This document shows, piece by piece, positions 7,047 to 18,800 of a DNA stretch of 34,323 bases. The notes beneath the pieces were generated by a model. That model ran no database searches. It was given only the letters and a program-made list of their open reading frames with translations, and was not told the origin of the DNA. Position 1 is the stretch's first letter. Every line of letters starts with the position of its first letter. The position numbers were made by a program, and so were the translations under genes. Origin of the DNA: Desulfobulbaceae bacterium (GTDB lineage: Bacteria > Desulfobacterota > Desulfobulbia > Desulfobulbales > Desulfobulbaceae); NCBI GenBank assembly GCA_024763055.1, contig JANTGH010000022.1, positions 1 through 34,323 on the forward strand. The letters run 5' to 3'.

Positions 7047-9332
7047 GTGCTGAATCGACTTTCGGCTCTCATTATCGCAACAGTCCTGTTTGGCCTGTTA
7101 TACGTTGGAGGCGTCGTTTCATCACTTTCCAACAAGGCGCTGGACGCCCTGTTTCTGCTACGTGGCCCGGCCCAACCCAGCCAGGAAATTATTATTATCG
7201 GCGTCGATGATGACAGCCTGGCAGCACTGGGTCCCTGGCCCTTTCCCCGAAAATATCATGCCGAACTCCTGGCAAGACTTCAACAGGCAAAAATCATCGG
7301 CTTTGATTTTCTTTTCAGTGAACCAGGCAGTCAGGATTCCATATTTAACAGGGCCATGGAGTCATCCCCGCCCATTGTGCTGGCGTCTGCACGCAACACA
7401 CAACATAAAATCCTGTTTCCGGCGCAAACGCTGAGCAATCGTTTCGGAACAGGACACATCGAAATCATCTTAGGCCGGGACGGAGTCGTTCGTCGAATTG
7501 TCCCGATTCAGCAGACCGGGCAGGGACCGCTCCCGGCCTTTGCCCTTGTTATGGAAAAAGGAGCGGGCATCACCTATCACCCGAAATCTCCTGAAAAATC
7601 GATCCTTATTAATCATTACGGACCTGAGCATTCCTTTTTGTACCTGTCATATCTTGATGTTCTTCAAGGTACAATTCCAAAAGATTTTTTCTCCGATCGT
7701 TTTGTTATTATCGGGGCTGAAGCACTTGGCATCGGTGATGCCCATGTCACCCCATTCACAAAACACAACCAGACACCCGGCATTGAAATTCAGGCTACTA
7801 TCCTCAACAATCTTCTTGATAACAGCTGGCTTAAACCCCTGCAGGTTGTCACCTGGTTTTGTCTTGCAGGAATCGGTATGTTATGCCTGCTTGTCTGGCC
7901 CCGAAAAGCTGAAAAATGGAACCTGATTGTCAATATATCCTTATCGACGTTCTTTCTCTTTATCGCAGCGGCTCTCTTTCAGTTTTCTTTTTTTCTTGAC
8001 CCGGCGCCGGTACTCCTGTTTTTGACGCTCTGCTATCTTGTCCATCTTGTTATTGAACGACTCTGGACAGCCAAAAGAATATATTCGGAAATGACCGAGC
8101 TGGACCACAGGCTGGTAAGCGAACTGCAGCAGGTGTACACAAACATACCGTCCCGGGTTTTCAACCTGCAGCCACCCCCGACCACCGGAGGCGGCGTCAG
8201 AAGACATCTCGTCCACCTGCAGGCCGGTGTCAAAGTTCTGAGCCTGCAGCATCATTTTATTGAAAACCTTCTTAATAAAGAACTGCCTCCTCTTATCCTC
8301 TGGGACAGAGAAAGCGGCATGGTTATTCTTGCAAACGCCATGTTCAATACGTTCTGGAGCGCCTACTTCCCAAAGCAATCCTCCCTGCCGGCCCTTAATC
8401 AATTTATGTCTCTGCTGCAGAAAAATCTGTCTTCTAAAAGCAATGATTCGATTGACCTGGCAACGATATCGGATACAACACCGGCACCGGCCTTTGATAT
8501 CAGTTTATCCGGGGACGGTCAAAAAAAATTCTTCCGCGTCACCATCCATTCGGTTGATGTTGAAAATCTTGAATTTTCAGGTGTCCTTGCTCTGCTTACC
8601 GATGTGACTGAAATCAAGGAGCTGGAACAGATTAAAGATGAACTTGTTTCCGTTGTTTCCCATGAGCTGAAACTACCGCTGACGGTGATTCTCGGCTACG
8701 GGGAAATGCTGTCCGGAAGTCTGAAAAATGAAGAAAAACTCTATGTTGACAAAATGAACGAGCAGGCACGGCGCCTGAACAGGCTTATTGAAAATTTTCT
8801 CGATGTAACCCGGCTGGAACATGGCCGCCGGGAGATCAAACAACTGCCGCTTGACCCGGTTGCCCTGATCGGTGAAGCATCCGAACTCATTCGACAGGTT
8901 GCCGATCAAAAAAATATCACCATCACACAAATCCTTCCATACAAGGCGACACCGCTCATCGGTGATGCCATCCTTCTCCTGCAGGCAATAACAAATCTAT
9001 TAGATAATGCGATTAAATTCAGCCCTGAACAGACGGAAATAACGATTAAACTTGTTGAAGAGCCGAAAAGATTTATTCTCTGTGTTGCCGATGAGGGGCC
9101 GGGTGTTCCTGCCGAATCACGAGATCTTATTTTCAAAAAATTCAACCGGGGTAAACAGGAACCCGGCCGGGAAGGTTTCGGCCTTGGGCTGAACTTTGTC
9201 CAGCAGGTGGTGCAAAAACACGGAGGAAAAATATGGCTTGAGCCGGAAACAGACTCCGGCGCAACCTTTTGCCTTATGCTGCCGAAAAAAACACCCGACC
9301 CGACCATCTCTCAAAACGACATATGTCCATAA
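7047..9332 (+). CDS. CHASE2-domain sensor histidine kinase
   Basis: Inner-membrane kinase of 761 residues from a GTG start. An N-terminal helix leads to an extracytoplasmic CHASE2 domain (about residues 25-275, with IIIIGVDDDSLAALGPWPFPR and TPGIEIQATILNNLL). Three closely spaced helices follow, as is characteristic of CHASE2 proteins, then a PAS-like linker (about 410-525). The dimerisation domain has the phospho-acceptor His539 in VVSHELKLPLT. The ATPase domain has the N-box (NLLDNAIKFS, about 650), DEGPGVP and GFGLGLNFVQQVV. All motifs needed for activity are present. It lies 14 bases after the FecR-type gene and pairs with the upstream response regulator. The stimulus is unknown. Confidence 0.93.
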   Translation: MLNRLSALIIATVLFGLLYVGGVVSSLSNKALDALFLLRGPAQPSQEIIIIGVDDDSLAALGPWPFPRKYHAELLARLQQAKIIGFDFLFSEPGSQDSIFNRAMESSPPIVLASARNTQHKILFPAQTLSNRFGTGHIEIILGRDGVVRRIVPIQQTGQGPLPAFALVMEKGAGITYHPKSPEKSILINHYGPEHSFLYLSYLDVLQGTIPKDFFSDRFVIIGAEALGIGDAHVTPFTKHNQTPGIEIQATILNNLLDNSWLKPLQVVTWFCLAGIGMLCLLVWPRKAEKWNLIVNISLSTFFLFIAAALFQFSFFLDPAPVLLFLTLCYLVHLVIERLWTAKRIYSEMTELDHRLVSELQQVYTNIPSRVFNLQPPPTTGGGVRRHLVHLQAGVKVLSLQHHFIENLLNKELPPLILWDRESGMVILANAMFNTFWSAYFPKQSSLPALNQFMSLLQKNLSSKSNDSIDLATISDTTPAPAFDISLSGDGQKKFFRVTIHSVDVENLEFSGVLALLTDVTEIKELEQIKDELVSVVSHELKLPLTVILGYGEMLSGSLKNEEKLYVDKMNEQARRLNRLIENFLDVTRLEHGRREIKQLPLDPVALIGEASELIRQVADQKNITITQILPYKATPLIGDAILLLQAITNLLDNAIKFSPEQTEITIKLVEEPKRFILCVADEGPGVPAESRDLIFKKFNRGKQEPGREGFGLGLNFVQQVVQKHGGKIWLEPETDSGATFCLMLPKKTPDPTISQNDICP

Positions 9333-9543
9333 TTGCCGGCAAATCACCTGAAAAATTCATTTCCAGTCGATATTTCACCAGCTTACCGAAACTTTACTTG
9401 ACCAGGTAAATACCCTGTGGCATTGTAACCAGACTGATAATCATTTATGTTTTTTTACCAATGTTTTGCAAGCCTACCTACAGACAATCGCCTGGAAAAA
9501 CCTCGAAATGGAGCGGAATAATACTGCGAAAATATTTGTCCGC

Positions 9544-9609
9544 AGGAGCGGCTTCAGCCGAGAATTGTATGCCGGCCATTGCGACCATTTCGCGGCTGAA
9601 GCCGCTCCT
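9544..9609. repeat. REP/BIME-like inverted repeat
   Basis: Perfect 17-bp arms, AGGAGCGGCTTCAGCCG (9544-9560) and CGGCTGAAGCCGCTCCT (9593-9609), are separated by 32 bases. Each arm is itself a short palindrome (CGGCTGAAGCCG type). The right arm closely matches the element at 150-171. Confidence 0.8.
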
Positions 9610-9635
9610 ACATCGGTTCGTAGGCAAAACCGGTC

Positions 9636-9709
9636 TTCGTCATTCCTGCAGTCAGTTGGACGGGAATCCATTATTTCGTCATTCCCGCAGTCTGTTGGGC
9701 GGGAATCCA
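9636..9709. repeat. Direct repeat pair, 35 bp with a 39-bp period
   Basis: TTCGTCATTCC(T/C)GCAG... ending CGGGAATCCA occurs at 9636-9670 and 9675-9709 with three mismatches. Each copy has the GTCATTCCCGC...GCGGGAAT inverted symmetry of a dispersed extragenic repeat. Two copies with a 4-base spacer are not a CRISPR array. Confidence 0.8.
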
Positions 9710-9817
9710 GGCAACATTGTAAAAACCATTGAGCAAACAACAACAATAATGATCACAAACAAAGAAACGATGGCCGGTTTACAGAAAAACAACCTCCTTG
9801 TTAGGGAATGATACGCC

Positions 9818-9898
9818 ATGAAAAAGAAGATTAAACGACATCTCCTTCTCGAACAGCTTGAAGACCGGATCTTCCTCAGCGCAAGCCCCCTTGCCGCT
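9818..9898 (+). other. LEPR-XLL-like N-terminal leader of the giant protein
   Basis: Encodes a basic start (MKKKIKRH) followed by LLLEQLEDRIFLSASP. The family motif is LEPRxLLSA-like; here P and R are replaced by E and D (LEDRIFLSA), with the hydrophobic pair and small residues kept. Such leaders are known only as short conserved N-termini of very large proteins. Their role as a sorting or processing signal is inference. Confidence 0.7.
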
Positions 9899-12800
9899 GT
9901 CGGCCCGGCGGACCATGTTGCGGAATCCGAACCCGTCGACCTGCACGCCCATGACACCCTGGTCCCGGCAACCGAGACACAGCACACTGCCGCGTCGGAT
10001 TCCGGGCATGTTACACCAGCCGGGCAAGAGCAGCCCAAGGCTGCGGAAACGTCGGAATCAACAAATTCCGCTAATAACATGGGAGCGGAGCACGGCAACC
10101 AGAGTAAACCGGATGATGCCGAGGCAATAGACAATGACCATGATAATCAGGCTGATGCCCAGACGGTGGCTGGTAGTGTACAGCAGGCCGACCAGGCGGC
10201 CGTATCCTCTGAAACCCATGGTACACAGGCAACTGACACAGGAACAGCAGATAACGCCGATCAAGCGGTAGGTGGCGTAGATACAACCATCCAAACTGAT
10301 AGTGATACTTCAGCCGGCATTGCAACCGATCAGGTCCGGGATGGTCAAAACGCAGATCATGAAAGCACAACCGCTGCCGGGGAAAACACTCCCCTGAGCG
10401 ATGCTGCGGACCCAACCACGGACCATGTTAATCCAGACGGTACCGATACAATAAATACCACCGATCTGGCTGACGCCGGTACGGATAGAGCTGATAGTGA
10501 AGCTGCTGACAATACGGCAAACAATGAGGTCGCATTGGCCGATGCTGCCGATGCAGTCGCCACCGACGATCAGGCCATTGACCCGATGATCGGCGAGGAT
10601 TTTACCTTTACAACTACTTTTGACAACACCACCGGTTCCGATGTATTCGGTCCCTATATTGACCTGCTGTTAGATGGAGGCCAGGATGGAAGTGATGCCG
10701 CTACTGATGATGGTATCTCTTTTGTCAGCGCCACCTATCTTAATGCCGACGTAGAATCAACGATAATTGACATCACCCAGAATGAGGTGGATAACGGTAT
10801 CACCCACCCCTGGGCAACGGACAACACCGGAGCGCCCTTAATTGTGCACGACATTGATGGTCAGACCTTCCATGTGGGCGACCAGTTTGTCTCCCTGCGC
10901 ATGCCATTCGGCTCCTTTACCCCTGATCAGCCGGCGGCCGAGGTGCAGGTAACCGCGCACATGGGAGTAAACGCCGATGTGGATGTGAATCTTGGAGTGC
11001 ATACAACAACCGGCGCCATGTACGGCCATGATGCTCTTGATAACCCAGCCAGTGATTCCCCACTTCGAGGTGCGGCGAATGGTCTCGCTCAAGAAACTGT
11101 TCACTATAAACCTGAGGTCATCACCTATCGTAAGGACATCATTGTCCCGAATGTTGGAGCCGACTGCCAGGAACAACATGCAGGCACTGATGATATCAGG
11201 CATTTTGCCGATGACGGCTCGCAGATTTTTGAACAGAATCACCAGGAAATCCCCACCGGTCCCAACTTCCCCGCCACCTACGTGGCCACTATTGATGTGG
11301 CCGATGGCCAGGAAGTAACAAACCTGAACCTGACCGAGCATTTACCTGATAACATTGTCTATACCGGCAATGTTACGGTTCAAGTGGGTGGTGTTGCTGT
11401 TGCCCATACCATAAATTTGACAGGGAGCGACCTTGTCATTAGCCTGGACAATAGCGTGACGGGTACAGCCAATGGTGACGACGTCGTCATCACCTATGAC
11501 TTTTATGTCCCGGATCAGACCACCACAGGAACTGATATCCTTAATCCTGCCACAGGTGATGATGGACATATCATCAATGACGGCGAGGTTGGCTACAGCT
11601 GGCAGCCAAACGATGGCAACGATCCGAATGTTGTTGACGCAACCATTGACCCGGAGGTTAATGCCGATGGTCATTTTTCCGACAATCCCAATGTAGACGA
11701 CATCTCTCATGCCCAGTCAATAGCCATTCAGAAAGACCATGCCCTGGATAACGATGCGGGTCATGCCGGTTACACACCCGGTGATCGTGTCCGGTTTACC
11801 CTTGATTTTGAAATTTCCGATTATTTCGGGTTCGGCAATATTGTCATTGATGACCTGTTGGCCGACGGTATGGACCTTCTCGCTGCGGCAGATGGTTTTG
11901 CCCCAACGATTACCATTGCTGAACGTGGCACGGACATTGTCACAAATCATGAACTTACAATTGGTTCGGAACTCGTGACTGGAACAAACGGGACGAACGA
12001 CGAAACCCTGCATTTTGATATTTCCCAGATTATTGGCGGGGATGGTGTCCTTGACGGTGGATACACGGACGGTCATACCGACGGAGCCACCCGGGGTACC
12101 ATCACCTACTGGGCAGAAATTCAACAAAACTATGTCAGCCCTGAAGGCGGCGGGGAAGCTAATGTCGACCAAGGTGACCTGCTGACCGGTGGCGTGACCA
12201 TTGAAGGGGATATATACGATTACCAGGCAAACGCATTGACCGCCAATTCAGAGGCCGACGAATCCTGTGACAGTATCGACATTATAACGGGTTCAGTGGA
12301 CAAGGATATTTATGCCGTAACTAATAGCACCGGCACAACGTATAATCCCGGGGACAACCCACATCTATCACCTGGAGACACAGTCACCTATCGCATACAC
12401 TATGCCATGCCCTTTTCCTCCACAGAGGACTTCAAGCTGACCGACTATCTCCCTTTACCGGTCTTTGATGTGTCAGCATACAGCTGGAGCAATACTGCGG
12501 ATGCAACCATCTATGATGGTACAACCACACCTGCTGCAGGCCACTGGGGATACACGACAAATGACAGCTATCACAATTTAGATACTCCTGATACAGTTTC
12601 AATAGGAGCAGGCAATACAATCATCTTTGATTATGGTGAGTATCATGATGGTGGTGACACCAACGCGGAAATAGAAATAGTATTTACCGTCACCGTTTCT
12701 GATGAGCCTTTTGCCGACGGCATGTTCCTGACCAATCAGGTCCGGGCCACCGAACAGGGTACCCCGCTGGCAGATAACAACACCGATGCCATTGTCCAGA

Positions 12801-15800
12801 TCGTGCTGGATGAACCGGATCTGACCATTGACAAAATTGCCAACCCTGCCTCAGGTATTGACGCAGGTGATACTGTCACCTTTACAGTAACGGTAGAAAA
12901 CACGGGAAACTCCTCTGCTTTTGACACCATTATCAAGGATACCTTACCCGATGGTTTTGATCCGTCGGCAGTGACCTTTACCGTGACCCAGGGAGCAAAT
13001 ACCCTTGTTGCCGGAACTGATTTCAACTGGACAGGTGGTGGTATTGACGGCGATATCAATACAACCGGTGATAATTTCTTTGCAGATCCCGGTACCGATG
13101 GCATTTATGGTACAGCTGATGATGGAAATGATGGCGGCATCGAACTGATAGACGGTACAAACGGCCAGCTTGACCCCAGTGAAACCGTCGTCATCACCTA
13201 CACCCTGACCGCCGCAAATGCTATCGGACCCAACCAGACTCTCACCAACACGGCAACAATAACCAACTTTGCCGGGGCGGAAGGGGCAACTGATCACACC
13301 AGCCAGGATATTTCCGATAATGCCGTCGTCCAGGCAACCAATGTCACTGTGGACAAAAGTATTGCCGATACCAGCCAACCCGACAGCGTCACCAGTGGCA
13401 GCAACGTCACCATAGGCGAGACAGTCACCTATTCTGTGACGATCACCCTGCCGGAAGGTTCGGCAACAAATGTTAGATTTGCTGATGCTATGGATCTAAA
13501 CAGCGGGCTGGAAATTATTTCCCTTGATTCTTTAACAGATTCATCCGGTGGCGACATTCTGTCAAGTCTTGATGGTGGCAACACCACTATTGACGATACC
13601 TTTTTAGCCAATCATGGTTCCATTGCCGGAGACAATCTTTCTTTTTCCATTGATTTTGGTAACCTTGAAAATCAAAACCGTGACAATGCGACAACAGAAA
13701 CAATAACCCTGACCTATACCGCCCTGGTTCGCAACATCTCCCATAATCAAAGCCAGACAGACCTGAACAACACGGCCCGGTGGAACTGGACGGATGGTAA
13801 CGGTACCGACCAATCGGCCAATGATACCGAAACCGTTACCATTGTTGAACCCGACCTGCAGGTAACCAAGACCGCGCCCGCTGGTCTGACGCCCGATGCC
13901 GGGGATACCTTTACCTACACTCTGGTCGTTGGACATGATGGCAGCACAAGCACTTCCGACGCTTTTGACGCGGTTTTAAGCGACCCTATTTTAGCCGGAT
14001 TGACTTATGCCGGAAATCTAACTTCCACCGGTGCAGCCACTGCGAGTCTCGCCTATGATGCAGGAACAAACTCCATTAACGCAACCTGGGACATACTGGC
14101 CCAGGGAACAACCACAACTATAACCTTTGACGTAACCGTGGATGATCCGATCCAGGCCGGCACCGACTTGACAAATACAGCCGGTATTTCCTGGACAAGC
14201 CTGCCGGATGGAGATCCCGGCACAAATGATGTCAACGAACGCACTGGGGACGGTGGTATAAACGATTACACTGCCACCGATACTCTGACCTTGACAGTTG
14301 CCGGAACAATCGACAAACTGGATCCTGTTCCAGCCACCTATACTATCGGCGATGAAGTAACCTATGATATCGTTGTTTCCCTTCCTGAAGGAACGACCGA
14401 TAATCTGGTAGTCACCGATGCCCTGCCTGCGGGAATGGAGTATATAAATTCTCAGGTGGTCCAGGTGGTATCAGGCAATACTTTCAATGGAACGGTTACG
14501 ACAACACCGACTGTTAACGACACAGCGGGTGACGGTAATGACATTACCTGGTCTTTTGGCAATATCACAGTAAACACAGATAACAATACGGCGAACAACA
14601 GCTTTATCGTTCGGGTAACCGCCCTGGTCACCGATATTCCCGGCAATCATGATGATCCGGACGCAGGAGGTCCTGCCCTGGCAGCATCTCTTGTCAATGA
14701 AGCGTCCATGACCTATGATGATCCCGATGGCGGAACTATCTTCACTGATGATCCAACAGATCCTGTAGTTACGGTTATTGAACCCTGGATTGAGACTACA
14801 AAAGATGTAAGGCCGACAACACATGTCGAAGCCGGAGATGTGCTGACCTATACGGTCAACCTGCAAAACGGCGGCAATGCCACAGCTTATGAGGTCAACT
14901 TCAATGATACTCTGGCCCCTGGCACCACATTTGGCTCAGTGCAGACGGCGGAAATAGGGGGGGCAGGCGTTTCTCTTGGAACCACATCCACATCGGGAAG
15001 TGTGATCACTTTTTCAGACGACACCTGGGACCTTGACCCCGGCCAGGTACTGACCCTGACCTACACTGTCAACGTTACCTCGGCCGCCCTGGTGGACGGT
15101 ACGCACACCAATACCGTTGATGCCGATTGGTCAAGCCAGAATGGTACGGACTCCAACGAGCGCGTTTATGATGAGAATGACGGCATCGATTCACCAGTAG
15201 ATGGCGGCGCCAATGGTGACAGAGATGTCGATACCGCTGTCTTTGCCATGGATCCGGTCACCATCGCCAAGAGTGACGGCGGCGTGACCGAGGCAACCAT
15301 CGGCGACACCATCACCTACACCCTGACGATAAACTCTCCCCAGGGCACCATTGATAACTTTGCGGTGGAAGATGTGCTGTCTCAGGGGTTGATATTTAAT
15401 GATGACGCGGTGATCAGCACAGCCAGCGGTTCGTTTTCAACTGAAAATTCTCAAGCACCAACCTTCACCCTTAATGACGGATCTGCAGATGTGACCATCA
15501 CCTGGGACCTCGGCGATACGGTTGTCAGCACCGACGACCCGATACTTATTACCTATACGGCAACAGTAGCCAATGTAAACAGTAATTTCTTAGGTGAAGG
15601 TCTTGGCAATACGGCATCCATTGAATACGACAACGCCCAGGGCGGGCATGAAACTCCAGCTCCGGTGACGGATGGTTTGACTGTGGCTGAACCACAGATC
15701 ACCACAGATAAAACGGTTGTCGATTCCGCAGACACCGGCACCGACGCCTCACCCGGCGAGACCCTGACCTATACCGCCCGATTTACCAATACCGGCGATT

Positions 15801-18800
15801 CCACGGCCTATGAAGTCACGGTTGATGATATCCTGCCGGTAGGCGTAGATTTTGACCCCTCTTCAGCTATAACATTGGTTGGAACTGGGATTCTTAATGC
15901 CGTTGATATCAATGCCAGCTATGATGCCAATGCCCAGACAATTAATTTTACCAACTCAGAGGATGGATGGGATCTTTTAGCAGGTGGCTGGTTTGAGATC
16001 CATTACACAGTCACCGTGATGTCGGCAGGGTTTACAGCAGGCAGTTACACCAACACCGTTGATGCCGACTGGTCCAGCCAGGACGGCACTGATCCCAACG
16101 AACGGGTGTATGATGATTCAGGGAACTCCCCTGTTGACGGTACTCAAGATGAAAATAATGCTGCTTTTAATGTAGTCGCTACTGCCTCCTTGGGCGACAC
16201 GGTCTTTTTTGATGCTGCAGGAGACGGCGGCGCGTTTGATGCTGCTTCCGGAGATGTCGGTATCAGCGGTGTGGATGTTACCATAAGCGCTGACGTTGAT
16301 GGTGACGGTACCCCCGAATTTACACAGACGGTGCGTACCGATGCCGACGGCAATTATCTCTTCACCAACCTCGCTGCCTTTGATAATTATGTCATTTCAG
16401 TTGATCCGGCCACCAGCGGCGGTGCCAATCCCACAGACCTGACCGCATCCGGCTACCACCAGACCTATGATCTGGATGAGGGGACGGTTGCCCTGGACAA
16501 CACAGCAACCAGTATCAGCCTGAGCGCCGGACAAAACCGCACAGATATAGATTTCGGTTATACCGGTCAAAATTCTGTTGGTGATACGGTTTGGTTTGAT
16601 GTGAATGGCAATGGTGGGCAGGATACCGGTGAAGACGGCATCGGTGGTCTGACGGTTACCCTGACCGCAGATATTGACGGTGATAGTGTGGATGAATACA
16701 CAACCACCACAACTACTGATGAAAATGGCCATTACAGTTTTGACCACCTGCCGGCCGGTGACTATGATATAACCGTAACACCGTCTGACGGTTCCACTCC
16801 CACCTATGACCAGGACAGCGGCACTGGATCGCCCGATAACACAACACCCTTTACCCTGGCGGCGGATCAGGATCGTGACGATATCGACTTCGGTATCCAG
16901 GGCACCGGTTCGATCGGCGATTATGTCTGGTATGATGCCAATGCCGACACTAATTCACAAAATGACGGACCCAATGCCGGTCTGGCTGGAGTGACGGTCA
17001 CCCTGTCCGGCGATATCGACGGTGACGGCACCATCGATTATACCACCTCAACAACCACCGCTGCCGACGGTAGTTATCTCTTTGACCACCTGCTTGGCGG
17101 TACCTATACCATAACCGTTGATGACTCTACCCTGCCGGGCGGTTCCTCCAACTGGTCGCAAACTTTTGACCGTGATGAAGGAACGAACCCGCCTGCACTG
17201 GATAACACGGCAACCGACATTGTTCTGGCTCCAGGTCAGAACCGGGATGACGTGGACTTTGGATACACCGGCACCGGTTCCCTTGGCGATACGGTCTGGT
17301 ATGATGCCAACGGCAACGGCGTCCAGGAGGGGACTGAGCTTGGGCTGGCCGGGGTCACTGTCACCATTTCCGCTGACGTGGATGGTGATGGCACAGCTGA
17401 ATACACTCATACCGCCATTACTGATGCCAACGGCAACTATCTTTTTGATCACCTGCCAGCGGCCGACTACACCATTTCTGTCGATACCAATACATTACCA
17501 GCCGGCGCCACGCCGACCTATGATCTGGACAGCGCCACCAGCTCACCGGACTCTACAACCCTCTATACTCTGGCCACCGGTGAACACACCGACCGGGTCG
17601 ATTTCGGCTACACAGGAACCGGCTCTATCGGTGATACGGTCTGGAACGACATTAATGGCGACGGCGTTCAGGATACCAGTGAAAACGGCTTTGGTGGTGT
17701 GACGGTTACCCTGACCGGTGACTTTGACCATGACGGCCAGGCCGATGATACCCTGACCACGACAACGGACGCCGACGGTCATTACTCATTTGACAACCTC
17801 TTTCTTGGCGCATACATGGTGGCCGTTGATCCAGCCACCCTGCCGGCAGGCAACAGCCAGACCCATGATCTTGATGACCCGCATTCCACAACACCAACGA
17901 CTCCCAATACGGCGGCAGTTACTCTGGATGCAGCCAATCCGATCAACAATGATGTGGATTTCGGCTATAACTCCAAGTCCACCATCGGTGATACCATCTG
18001 GTATGATGCCGATAACGACGGCGTTCAGGATCCGGGTGAGCCGGGGTTAGCCGGTGTGACCGTCACCCTGACCGGGGACGTGGATGGTGACGGCAGCCAG
18101 GACACGGTTATCGCTACCACTGATGCCGATGGGCATTATCTCTTTGATCAGCTGCAGGCCGGCGACTATACAATTACAGTGTCCGACCTTCCTGCTGGTA
18201 TGGCCCAGACCGCTGATCCGGATGGAACCAATGATAATACCACCACCCTGACCCTTGGTGGCGGTGAGACCAACCTGGATCAGGATTTCGGCTATACCGG
18301 CACCGGAACCATCGGAGATACCATCTGGAACGATGGCGATGGCGACGGCTCACAGAATAACGGCGAGTCCGGGCTGGCCGGGGTCACCGTCACCCTGAGG
18401 GCTGATCTCAACAACGATGGAATTCTTGACACGGTGACCACAACCACGGATGCAAACGGCAACTATCATTTTGATAACCTGCCTGCCGACGACTACACCA
18501 TCACCGTTGATCCCGCCACCCTTCCGCCGGGCATGAACCAGACCGCTGATCCGGACGGAGGCAATGACAACACCGCAGATGTTACCCTGGCGGCCGGTGA
18601 AACCAACAACGATCAGGATTTCGGCTACCAGCAGACCGGCACCATCGGAGATACCATCTGGTATGATGCCGACGGTGACGGCATTCAGGATCCCGGCGAG
18701 TTAGGCCTGAACGGGGTTACCGTCACTCTGACCGACGGGAGCGGCAACACCGTTGCTACGACAACAACCGCAAGTGACGGCAAGTATCTCTTTGATAATC

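Larger units (their letters stand above)
9333..9817. other. 485-base non-coding gap before the giant gene
   Basis: No credible gene lies here. The short ORFs of the track (9461-9811 and others) consist largely of translated repeats. The gap holds a large inverted repeat (9544-9609) and a 35-bp direct-repeat pair (9636-9709), and presumably the promoter of the giant gene. No good promoter match was recognised by eye. The first ~200 bases are AT-leaning and may carry regulator-binding sites. Confidence 0.7.

Noticed and set aside
9636-9709. Possible CRISPR array
   Set aside because: Only two imperfect copies with a 4-base spacer. The coding repeats of the giant gene are also too long and translated in frame.
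9461-9811. Plus- and minus-strand ORFs in the gap before the giant gene
   Set aside because: Their sequences are mostly translated REP-like and direct repeats (for example RSGFSREL), not protein-coding constraint.
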